Under the pieces are notes generated by a model that was given only the letters and a program-made list of their open reading frames with translations, made no database searches and was not told the origin of the DNA. Positions 47,658-55,909 of a stretch of DNA of 64,000 nt are shown here, piece after piece. The DNA lies in NCBI GenBank assembly GCA_020633125.1, contig JACKEH010000001.1:124001-188000 (forward strand). The letters are read 5' to 3'. The position numbers and the translations under genes were made by a program. Position 1 is the stretch's first letter. The number at the start of each line of letters is the position of its first letter. The stretch is from Sandaracinus sp. (GTDB lineage Bacteria; Myxococcota_A; Polyangia; Polyangiales; Houyiibacteriaceae).

Positions 47658-48504
47658 GTGCCCGTCGCGTGGCTTTGCCGTCGCTCGCGCTTGTGGTTGT
47701 CTTGTGCCGTGTGCTCGGTCGGTTGCGCGTTCGATCCGATCGACGTGTCCGAGCGTCCGCCGCCGTGCGCCGGAGGCGCTACGTGGTCGCCGACGGCGTC
47801 TGCGTTCGCGCGCGCGACGCAGGCACGCGCGACGGGCGGGTTTCGACGCGGGGGTCGAGGACGCGAAACGCCATGAGGACGCGCGGGCAGCGTCCGCCTC
47901 GACGCGAGCGTCGATGCCAGCGACGGTCCGCTCGACGCGGGCGTCGACGCAGGTCCTCCGGAGAGGTCGGGGATTCGTTGCGCCTCGACTTCGGACCGAC
48001 CGCCGCGACGGGGTGGTGGGCGCACGCGGACCGCGAGAGGCCTCGACGGGTCCGATGCCGAGCGTCGGCGGCGCGACGACGGGGAGCTTCGTGACGACGG
48101 AGGGCTTCACTGAGAGCAGACCGGCGGCAGCGTGAGCAACTCGCTCGGTCTACCGGGGCAGGTCTCGTCGGACACCCTGTGGGTGGGATCGTTCGACGGG
48201 CACGACGTCGCGGTCACGCGCGCGCCACCGCGGCCGTGACCGCGCTTCCGGAAGAGCGCGTACACCCTCGTCGTTCTTCGCGTCGCGCACCGGCAACGAC
48301 GGCGCGCTCGGACGCCTGACGCGCCCTTCACCGTCGCGGAACGAGCCAAGATCTCGAGGTCGCCGACAACACCGCCAACGCGATCACCTTCGAGGACGTC
48401 GCGCCGGACGATGCGGGAGCGCGCAGGTCGAGATCACGGTGAGCCCCGACGGCACCGGGCGCTTCGCGTACCTCGGCAGCTTGGAGATCACGCGCACGCG
48501 TTGA
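47658..48504 (+). pseudogene. lipoprotein sharing the C-terminal domain of its neighbour, frame-disrupted
   Basis: From a GTG start the signal ends CSVGC and continues AFDPIDVSERPPPC, a lipoprotein with an Asp/Ala/Gly-rich linker. Across several frame breaks the rest contains SLRLDFGPTAATGW, TDTLWVGSFDGHDVAV-like text (SSDTLWVGSFDGHDVAV), DLEVADN and VSPDGTGRFAYLGSLEITRTR-like ending, the same domain as the end of the SGNH gene upstream, including the same final RTR and stop. It lacks the hydrolase part. The pair arose by duplication of the domain. I call it pseudogene only because so many frame breaks are present; base error is possible. Confidence 0.6.
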
Positions 48505-48607
48505 GCCCTGCGTGGTTCACGCAGAACGACGGCGGACGAGCGAGCGTGCACGAGGGGCCGCGTCGCCGGCACGAACGACGCCGTGCCGGCAACACGCGCG
48601 CCCGAGG

Positions 48608-48722
48608 GGGCATTCATTGCACCGACTCCCGCTTCTCTCTCGTTTGTCGAGGGAGCGACGCGCTCCCGCTTGGGGCCCCACCGCCGATCGACGCCTCCAC
48701 TCGCACGGATTGGATCCGTGCG
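48608..48722 (-). repeat. composite hairpin element, copy C
   Basis: Read on the minus strand: hairpin 1 is CGCACGGAT / ATCCGTGCG (48702-48722, 9-bp stem, 3-base loop), then a 34-bp spacer, hairpin 2 GGGAGCG-CGT-CGCTCCC (48651-48667), then a purine stretch with GAGAGAAG and the conserved GGTGCAATGAATGC (about 48609-48626). It starts 16 nt after the stop of the DsrE-like gene on the same strand, exactly the spacing of copy A. Hairpin 3 is not intact here. Confidence 0.7.
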
Positions 48723-48737
48723 CGAAGTGGGGCGCTC

Positions 48738-49226
48738 TCAGTCGACGAAGCGCACGGCGGCTGCGGCGCGACGTACTCGTGCACGAGCGTGCCGATGGCG
48801 TGCGGGACGATCTCGGTCGGGGCGGGGTCCACGGACTCGCGCGCGCGATGCCCGACGACGCGAGCGCGTTGGCGCAGAGGAGAGGATGCGAACGCCCGCG
48901 TCACGTGCGTCGCGCGAATGCGCTCGAGCAGCTCCGGAGAGGCGGCGCGACGACTTCGCCGTCGAACGCCGCGATCGCGCGCGCGCGTAGACCAACACGA
49001 CGACGCGCGCGAAGGCGCCCTGTGTCTGGTGGCGGCCTTCGCGTGGCGGAAGACGCTGCTGAGCGTCGGCGCGTCTTCGAGGCCGGTGTTGGCGACGAAG
49101 ACGAGTGGGCGATCGACGGGCGCTTCGGCCGTGGCGGGTGAGCGGGCGGGTTGTTGTGCGGACGTCAGGGGCGTGGCGCAGCCGAGGAAGGCGAGAGGAG
49201 AGTCGGAGAAACGACGAAAGAGACAT
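48738..49226 (-). CDS. DsrE-like lipoprotein, frame-disrupted
   Basis: Start and stop share one frame, but the middle shifts and returns. The corrected reading begins MSLSSFLRLSPLAFLGC, a lipoprotein signal, and contains RPLVFVANTGLEDAPTL, ARVVVLVYARA, ELLERIRATH, GVRIL-CANALA and VDPAPTEIVPHAIGTLV. This is the DsrE pattern: a conserved Cys in CANAL and VP after the last strand. DsrE proteins handle sulfur or related redox relays and are normally cytoplasmic, so a lipid-anchored form is unusual. About 163 residues. The Cys could be the active sulfur carrier. The hairpin element follows 16 nt after the stop. Confidence 0.6.
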   Translation of the reverse strand: MSLSSFLRLSSRLPRLRHAPDVRTTTRPLTRHGRSARRSPTRLRRQHRPRRRADAQQRLPPREGRHQTQGAFARVVVLVYARARSRRSTAKSSRRLSGAARAHSRDARDAGVRILSSAPTRSRRRASRARVRGPRPDRDRPARHRHARARVRRAAAAVRFVD

Positions 49227-49318
49227 GGAGAACCTCGAAGCTCGCGGGCGAGCGCGGAATGGGGAATGTTGCCGCGGGCGGCGGTTGGGATGGGCTGGGA
49301 ACGGGCCAGCCGGCCTCG

Positions 49319-49534
49319 TCGGTGACGGTGTCGGTGTCGGTGTCGGTGACGCAGACGCACTTCGGTCGGTGACGGTGTCGGTGACGGTGTCGGTGACCGT
49401 GACGGTGTCGGTGTCGGTGTCGGTGTCGGTGACCGTGACGGTCGTCGGTGTCGGTGTCGGTGTCGGTGACGGTGAGCGTGACGGTGTCGGTGACCGTGTC
49501 GGTGACCGTGTCGGTGTCGGTGACGGTGACCGTG
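49319..49534 (+). repeat. hexanucleotide satellite array (GTGTCG/GTGACG)
   Basis: About 30 hexamers of GTGTCG and GTGACG/GTGACC type, interrupted once near 49350 by CAGACGCACTTCG. It resembles the array at 41.7 kb in its GTGTCG step. It is not a CRISPR (no spacers). No gene product is plausible across it. Confidence 0.85.
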
Positions 49535-50202
49535 ACGCGACGATGACCGTTTCGCGGACCGTGGTCGGTGACCACGACGCTCGTGCGTCGCCGCGGCGAC
49601 TGTCGTTTTCGCGGCCGACACGCGGCCACGGCGACGCGCGACCTCCCGCGTTCAGGAAGCGAGGTGGCCGTCGGGCGACGGTCGAGCGCCTCAGCCGCGG
49701 GGTGCCCGCTCGACGCGAGCGTGTGCGCGGTCGAGGAGCGGCCCTCGGTCACGACGAAGGTCGGGGCGCTCGCGAAGGCGGGCGCCGCGCGCGCACGTGC
49801 GCGGCGCTCGATGTCGCGTCAAGGCGACGACGGATGGCGCGCAGGACGCGGCGGCTCGCGCGCTCACGTGGAGGTCGGCACCGGGGCGTGGCGGCGACCG
49901 CGACGTCGGCCAACGCGCGCGAGCGCTCGACGGCACGTCAGCGCGCGGCTGGCGACGACACGCGACGACCCACACGCTCGCGACCGCGAGGGCCGCGACG
50001 GAGAGCTCGGAACGTGCGCGCGTGCGAGGCGCACCGGGCGTCGACTCTGCAGCTCATTCGCGCCGAAGAAATCCTCGAAGAAAGCGTGGCTTCGACGTCG
50101 CGGTGATGCGCGCGACGACGGGGCGATCCACGTGACACGTCGTGTTTCAGCGCGCGGCGTTTCGCCTCGCTCGTCCGACGTTCGCGTGGCCTCGCCGCGC
50201 GT
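49535..50202. other. 668-bp gap with possible gene remnant
   Basis: I cannot assign a gene. On the minus strand, pieces of coding-like text occur: FFEDFFGANELQSR near 50050-50090, and a signal-like segment ELSVAALAVASVWVVAC near 49970-50020, whose lipobox-like end suggests a lipoprotein. They lie in different frames. This may be a decayed or badly read gene in the same region of frequent frame breaks. Confidence 0.3.
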
Positions 50203-51180
50203 CTACTCCCGGGCGGGCGGCGCGCGGCGCGCGCGACGTTCGCGAAGGCCGACGCCGGTTCGCGCCGGCGCAGGAGCGCGCGCAACGTCGCGCCGTCCCG
50301 GTAGCCGACGGCGTCGGCGATGGCGTCGATCGAGTCGTCGGTGGTGTCGATGCGGTGGATCGCCTGCGCGACGCGGAGGTCGCCCACGTAGTGAATCGGC
50401 GTGCGCCCGAGCACACGCTGCACGCGGCGTTGAAGCGTGCGTGGCGTCGTGCCGATGGACTTGGCGGCGCGCGCCGTGTCGAAGCGCGAAGGTGCTCGCG
50501 AGCGTAGACCTCGAAACGCTCGACGATCGGATCCTGGTGCGCGAAGTGATCCGGCATCGCGTACGTCGCTTGCGAGGGCGATCGTCGAAGAGCAGGTAAC
50601 GCGAGGTGATGCTCGCGAGCGTCGGGCTCACTCGCCGCACCATCCAGAGCGCGAGGTCGACGTGCGCGAGCGCTGCCCCTGCGGTGACGAGCGCGCCTTG
50701 TTCGACGAGCATGCGCGTGTCGTCGAGCTCCACGTCGGGAAAGCGGCGCGGAAGTCGGGCCCGAGCCACCACGTCGTCGTGGCGCGAAGTCCGTCGAGCA
50801 GACCCGTCGACGCGAGCACGTAGGTGCCCGTGCAGGCGGCGGCCACGTGGGCCCCACCTTCGTGCCACTCGACGAGGTGATCGCGCGCGACGCCGATGCG
50901 TCGCGACGAGCGAGCGCGCTCGAGAGGTCGTCTCGCGTCTTCTCGCCGAGCGCGGGGACCAGCACGAAGTCGGGTCGGTCGACTTCGCCGGCGCGGTGCG
51001 CGCGCGCGGGCCGAAGCCGCGTTGCGTGCGCACGTGCCGTCTCGGCGCGACGAGCGAGATCTCGAAGGGCGGAGGAGCGCCTTCGTGCGCCGCGAGCTCG
51101 TTGGCCATCACCAACGTGTCGAGCACCACCGACAGCCCGATGTCGAACATGCCGTCGACCACGAGGATGTGAACTCGCAT
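50203..51180 (-). CDS. GlxA family transcriptional regulator, frame-disrupted
   Basis: A regulator of about 325 residues: an N-terminal DJ-1/PfpI-like domain (MRVHILVVDGMFDIGLSVVL, ACTGTYVLASTGLLDG with the nucleophile-like Cys) and a C-terminal AraC-type DNA-binding domain (RTLQRRVQRVLGRTPIHYV, SIDAIADAVGYRDGATL). The end with LRRR and GVGLRE is typical. At least three frame breaks occur between 50400 and 51000, but motifs are continuous over them. The divergent gene at 51329 encodes a small monooxygenase-fold protein, a plausible target. Its own start is an ATG facing that gene across 148 bp. Confidence 0.75.
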   Translation of the reverse strand: MRVHILVVDGMFDIGLSVVLDTLVMANELAAHEGAPPPFEISLVAPRRHVRTQRGFGPRARTAPAKSTDPTSCWSPRSARRRETTSRARSLVATHRRRARSPRRVARRWGPRGRRLHGHLRARVDGSARRTSRHDDVVARARLPRRFPDVELDDTRMLVEQGALVTAGAALAHVDLALWMVRRVSPTLASITSRYLLFDDRPRKRRTRCRITSRTRIRSSSVSRSTLASTFALRHGARRQVHRHDATHASTPRAACARAHADSLRGRPPRRAGDPPHRHHRRLDRRHRRRRRLPGRRDVARAPAPARTGVGLRERRARRAPPARE

Positions 51181-51328
51181 GTCGGAATCGCGCGCGCTCG
51201 GCGCGAAATCCGCCATGTCGCAATCGAACCCAAACGTGTCGTTTCCGCCACTCGCACGAAGACGCTCCGCTGCCCAGGATGCTCTCACCTCGCTCGAAGG
51301 GAGCGGGGTGGATCGAATGGAGAAAGAC

Positions 51329-51637
51329 ATGACTGCCCTCACTCACTCGTTCGTCGTGAAGATCGTCGCCAAGCCCGAGCGCGCGGAAGACGTCGCGAAG
51401 TTTCTGGCGGGCGCGATCGAGCTCGCGCGTGCCGAGACCTTCACGCCGGTCTGGTTCGCGATGCGGGCCGACGCGACGACCTTCTACGTGGTCGACGCGT
51501 TCGGGAACGCGGCCGATCGGCAGAAGCACCTCGAAGGACCGATCGCGGCGGCGTTGATGGCGAACGCCGAGGCGTTGCTCGCGGTGCCGCCCACGATCGA
51601 GCCCGTGGACGTGCTCGCCGCGAAGGTTCAAGCCTGA
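51329..51637 (+). CDS. antibiotic biosynthesis monooxygenase-fold protein
   Basis: A 102-residue ABM-fold protein: HSFVVKIVAKPERAEDVAKFL then a helix, TPVWFAMRADATTFYVVDAF and a closing helix pair, the usual beta-alpha-beta-beta pattern of this small ferredoxin-like dimer family. Start ATG at 51329 has GGAGA upstream; another ATG lies 12 bp earlier. ABM-fold proteins include quinol monooxygenases and many uncharacterised ones, so the catalytic role is open. It is divergent from a GlxA-type regulator, suggesting control by it. This gene is intact amid broken neighbours. Confidence 0.82.
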   Translation: MTALTHSFVVKIVAKPERAEDVAKFLAGAIELARAETFTPVWFAMRADATTFYVVDAFGNAADRQKHLEGPIAAALMANAEALLAVPPTIEPVDVLAAKVQA

Positions 51638-51827
51638 GCTTCACGGGCCGTCGGAACGCGGTGCGCTTCGACGGCTCGTTCGCGTTTCCAGTGACGAGCC
51701 GTCGTTTCCGTGGTGCGTCCGGTTCGTGATGGAATCGACGGGCCGTCGAAGTGCCTCGCCTCGGCGGCTCGTCGACGTCGACGAAGGCTCGCCAAGTGGG
51801 CCCGCCGTCTCTACAACTGCGCTCCGC

Positions 51828-53147
51828 ATGGCCCGCCGAGCTCCCGAGCCGATTCGATCGCCCGAGCCCACGCTTCACGCGTTGCCGCTCGGTCCTCGGG
51901 TCGAAGCCGTCCTCGAGGTCGCGCATCGCGCGCGGCGTCCGGTGCTCTTGGAGGGGCCGACCGGGATTGGGAAGTCCGAGCTCGTGCGTGGGCTCGCGAC
52001 GCGGCTCGCGGGATTCAACATCGCGTGCTCGATCTCTCTTTGCTCGAGCCGCCGGACCTCGTGGGTCTGCCGGTGCTCGAAGGCGGTCGAACCTCGTTTG
52101 CGGCGCCGCGCATCCTGCCGACCGAGGGCGAAGGGATTCTGCTGCTCGAGGAGCTCAATCGCGCGGAGCGCTACATTCAGCAGCCCGCGCTGCAGCTCTT
52201 GAGCGCGCGACGTCTGCACGAGTACGTCTTGCCGGCGGGTTGGAGCGTCTTCGCGGCGATCAACCCGGAGACCGGGGACTATCAGGTGACGCCGCTCGAC
52301 CTGGCGTTGCGCGCGCGCTTTCTTCAGGTGCCGGTGCGGGCGGATCGGGCGTCGTGGCTCGCGTGGGCGGGCGCGCATGGCGTGCATCCCGCGGTGCTCG
52401 CGATGGCGCGGGCGCACGAACGTCTCTTCGACGAGGTCTCGCCGCGCGCGCGTGGACGTACGCGTCGGAGGTGTTGTCGGCGATGGGCGACGACGAGCTG
52501 CGCGACGAGACGCTCGTGCGCGACGTGCTCGGCGGGTATCTGCCGGCGGTGTGGGTCGAGGCGTTGTTGGCGGGCGGCTCGCTCTCGGCGCGGCCCTTCG
52601 AGCTCGACGTTCGCGCTGTTGCGCGGGTATCGACGCGACGAGACGCGCGCGGCAGGTGCGTGAGTGGCGCGAGACCGGGGCGACGGATCGCCTCGGGGCT
52701 GGTGGAGCGACTGGTCGCGATCGTGGGCGGGCCCGAGTGTGGGGTGCTCGCCGCGAAGGGGGATCTGGAGCTCGCGGCGCTCGAGGCGTTGCTCGTGGAC
52801 TTGCCGGGGATCTGCGCGAGCGCGTGCAGGAGGCGGTCGGGAGCAATCCGACGGCGTGTGTGCTCTTGGACGAGAGCCTGGACGACGTGCTGCGTGGGTA
52901 TGGCGGGAGCGCGTTGTCGAAGCGGGTCGAGCAGTGGAAGAACGCGCCGGACAAGCGGCATCGGGTGGCGCTCTTGGTCACGGCGTTGCGGGCGCGGATT
53001 CTGACGCCGCAAGCGGCGATCGAGCTGCGGAAGTCGAACGCGGCGCGGCTCTCGCTCGGGCATCTGTTGGCGCAGCTCGGCGAGCGCTTCGGGTTGCCGC
53101 TGGTCGAGGCGATGCAGCGTGCGGGTGTCACGCCGATTCGGCCATGA
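51828..53147 (+). CDS. MoxR-type AAA ATPase, frame-disrupted
   Basis: About 440 residues. Motifs in order: VLLEGPTGIGKSELV (Walker A), LDLSLLEPPDLVGLP, EGILLLEELNRAERYIQQ (Walker B region) and FAAINPETGDYQVTPLDLAL (sensor 1 region with the characteristic NPxxGxY). This is the MoxR/RavA-like AAA family, chaperone ATPases that work with a VWA-domain partner, encoded here directly downstream (ATGA overlap). At least four frame breaks occur, the first near 52020; the reading can be followed to a stop shared with the next gene's start. The pair probably assembles or matures a protein complex; the target is not known. Confidence 0.8.
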
Positions 53148-54321
53148 GGGGCGAGCTCGGGGAGTGGTTGCGTGGGTTCGTGTTCGAGGGCGGGTTCCTC
53201 GCGCGCTATCCCTACTACGCGCACGTGATCGCGGGGCTCGATGCGGTGCGGGATCCGAGCGTGGAGCGCATGGCGGTGTCGTTTCGACGCGTGCCGGGGC
53301 GGGGCGGTCGGTTTTTTCTGCACGTGAACGTCGAGGCGGTGGCGCGGGAGCCGCAGTTCGTGCGCGAGGGCTCTTGTTGCACGAGGTGCATCACGTGGTG
53401 CTCGGGCATCTCACGCATCCGAAGTACTTCGGAGTCGCGCATCCGGAGCTGCTCTCGATGGCGATGGAGGCTTCGGCGAACGAGTACGTGGACGAGGCGC
53501 TGCCTTCGCCGCTGCTTTGGGAGCACTTTCGGGAGGTCGGGTTTCGGGCGCGGCAGAGCACGATGGAGCGGTACGAGCTGCTCGTGGCGGCGCGTGCGGA
53601 TGGGGAGGAGCCTCGGCCTTCTCGGCCTTCTCGGACGTTGGATCCGCACGATTGGGTGAACGAAGCGACGGCTCCTGCGACCGGCGTGGAGCATGCGCGG
53701 CAGGTGATCACGCGGGCGCGTGACGAGGGTGAGGGCGACGCGAAGCGCATGGAGGTCAGGGTGCCGCGTTTGGCGGGGAAGACGCCCGACCAGTTGTTGC
53801 TGGAGTTGGTGGGGACGGATCGCGCGCCGGCGAAGCGCGTGGATTGGCGGCGTGCGTTGCAGGACTTGGTGGCGCAGGGGCGGGCGCCGCATTCGACGTG
53901 GGCGCGCCCGAGTCGGCGGTTTCCGGCGCAGGTCGGCGTCGCGCCCGGACGTACGTTTCGTTCGCGCGCGGTGCCGCGTTCGACCTTTTCGTGGCGATCG
54001 ACACGTCGGCGAGCGCGTCGCGGCCGGGCTCGAGGAGATTGCGCGTCAGCTGCGGCCGATCGCGGAGCTGGCGCGCGTCGTGGTGGCCGAGTGCGACGTC
54101 GAGGTGCGCCGGCAGATGTATCCGTTTCGCGGCACGCTGTCGGCGGTGATGGGACGTGGCGGCACGGACCTTCGGCCCGTGTTGGACGCGCGTTTCTTGC
54201 GGGCCCGGGGGCGCGCGGATGGCGTCGTGTACTTCACGGATGGCGAGGGCCGGCGCCGGAAGTCGCGCCAAGCGTGCCCGTGCTGTGGGTGCTGACGAAG
54301 GCGACGGGCCGCCGCCGGTGA
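53144..54321 (+). CDS. DUF2201-type metallopeptidase/VWA-like protein, frame-disrupted
   Basis: Partner of the MoxR ATPase, overlapping it by 4 bp. About 390 residues. The N-terminal half contains HEVHHVVLGH, an HExxHxxxGH zinc motif as in DUF2201 putative metallopeptidases, then AMEASANEYVDEAL. The C-terminal half is a VWA-like domain: AAFDLFVAIDTSAS-type text (metal-dependent adhesion site region), RVVVAECDVEVRRQ and GRGGTDLRPVLDARFL with the conserved GGTDxxP pattern. The first frame break (near 53370) is at a GGG run where one extra G gives EGLLLHEVHH. At least two more follow near 53890-54000 and 54260. Confidence 0.8.
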
Positions 54322-54404
54322 CGCAGGGGCCGAACGGTTCGCTTCAACGAGGGTCGCGCTTACTGCCAGCCGCCGTTGACGCGCTCAGTCGTTCGTATCG
54401 TCTG

Positions 54405-54600
54405 TCTGCCCTGCAACGTCGGGAAGAACGTCGGACGAAGGCACGTCGGGAAGAAGGTCGCAACTCTTCTGCCGCAACGTCGGGAAGAAGGTGGACGCGC
54501 AGCGTCCGCGCGAAACCGACCGCGGAAGGTCGCAACTCTCCTACCGCAACGTCGGGACGAACGTGGACGCGCAGCGCCCGCACGTTCGGCGACCGCAGTC
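54405..54600. repeat. about 70-bp tandem repeat, roughly three copies, in a 461-bp gap
   Basis: Units share GGTCGCAACTCT, CCGCAACGTCGGGA and GTGGACGCGCAGCG, spaced about 70 bp (54458 and 54528 starts; a diverged first unit at 54405). Flanks to 54322 and to 54782 hold no gene I can support. The array lies downstream of the RAYT-like gene and could belong to the repeats mobilised by such enzymes, but no clear REP palindrome is seen. Confidence 0.75.
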
Positions 54601-54782
54601 GGTGCGCAAGTGCCCACATCACCCCGCGCAACTCGCTCACGAAGCCACGCTGGCCAGCACGGACCGAGGTGACGGCACCACACGCGGGTCGAAGCCCCCA
54701 AAACCCCGACCTCGAGACGCACCTCCGCCTCACGTCGCGCGCTCACGCGACGTTCCGCTCGGATTGCGCCCACCGCGCGAGC

Positions 54783-55790
54783 TCACACGAGCGGTGGCGC
54801 GACGCCCGCGTGCGTCGCGAACCCGAAGCGTCGCGCCCACGCGAAGCACCCCGCCGGGAACACCACGTCCTTCTCGCCCCGCAGCATCCGCAGCCGGCAC
54901 TCGGCCATGTCCCAGCGGAACGACGCATCCTCCGCCAACGCACAGCGACGCACCTCGCCTTGCCCACGCCCCGCCTTCACCCGCGGCACGACCGCGTTGA
55001 GCTCTTCCTTCGAGGTCGCTTGCGCTCGCGTGCTGCGTCGCATCGCCCGAAACCGCCCGAGGAAACGCCCGCCGCTCTTCGCGACCTCCCCGTGCGCCTC
55101 CTCGACGAGCCCGTCGCGCTCCGCCTTCACGAGCGCCACGCACTCCTCGGGTGCCATGCCGACCCTCGCCGCGAGCGGCGTCAGCTCCAGCTCGATGTCC
55201 TTGGCCCAACGCTCGCTCTTCGGGTGGAACATCCGCACCACCGCGCCGTCCTCCCGATGCAGCAGCTCCGGACGCGGAATGCGCTCGCGCTTGCCCCACC
55301 CCGTCTCCTTCAAATCCGTCAGGTTCCCCGGCCACTCCGACGGCGACGCCACGAGCCCCGCCATCACCGCGTTCGCCTGAATGTACGCCGCCGCTTCCAC
55401 CGCGCCCTGAACCGTCACCACCACCGGCTGGTTCGTCTGCCGCTTGTCGAACACCGGCAACTTCCACCCCCGCAGCCGCTGCACACACCGCGCGAGCATC
55501 GCGTGAAAGTCGTTGAAGAACAGGCCCCGCCGCCCCAGCCAATCCGTGAAGAGCATGTGCAGATGCGAGCTCATCAACGCCACCTCGTGAAGCTCGATGC
55601 CGTGCCGCTTCGCGCACACCGCGAGCAGGTACTTCACGAGCCAGACCAGCTCGCGGTCCGGTCGCAGCAAGAACCGCCGACCCAACACCCGCCGCGTCGC
55701 GAACACCAGCTGCCCGGGCAACACCTGCTGCGCACGCGACGCACGACCTGGACGCGAGAGGAACTCCGGCTTCGTCTGAGACTGAGGCAT
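54783..55790 (-). CDS. REP-associated (IS200-like Y1) transposase homologue
   Basis: A 335-residue protein with the two catalytic elements of Y1/RAYT nucleases: the HUH motif as SSHLHMLF (His76, His78) and the catalytic Tyr136 in AAYIQANAVMAGLVASP, closely matching the YIxxNPVxAGLV consensus. Single-strand DNA cleavage and joining at hairpins is the known family activity. It is longer than most RAYTs, with a C-terminal 180-residue extension of unknown role. The frame is intact, and the gene lies 119 bp downstream of dnaX on the same strand. No partner copy or target-site duplication was found, so it looks like a domesticated, single-copy type. Confidence 0.82.
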   Translation of the reverse strand: MPQSQTKPEFLSRPGRASRAQQVLPGQLVFATRRVLGRRFLLRPDRELVWLVKYLLAVCAKRHGIELHEVALMSSHLHMLFTDWLGRRGLFFNDFHAMLARCVQRLRGWKLPVFDKRQTNQPVVVTVQGAVEAAAYIQANAVMAGLVASPSEWPGNLTDLKETGWGKRERIPRPELLHREDGAVVRMFHPKSERWAKDIELELTPLAARVGMAPEECVALVKAERDGLVEEAHGEVAKSGGRFLGRFRAMRRSTRAQATSKEELNAVVPRVKAGRGQGEVRRCALAEDASFRWDMAECRLRMLRGEKDVVFPAGCFAWARRFGFATHAGVAPPLV

Positions 55791-55909
55791 CGGCCACCGC
55801 GTTCCAAAACGCGTGCCGACACGTCACCTTACGAGTTTCCCGCGAATTCGCGCCGATCCCGCCCAGAATCCCGCGGCGGTGGCGGGCGAGCGGCGGCCGA
55901 AGTGGCGGC

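Noticed and set aside
49319..49534. Protein-coding frames rich in Thr-Asp or Val-Ser over the satellite arrays
   Set aside because: They follow from hexamer repeats and lack starts, signals or conserved ends.
49568..50599. Long plus-strand frame in the GlxA/unknown region
   Set aside because: Contains no recognised motif and is antisense to coding-like minus-strand text; treated as shadow.
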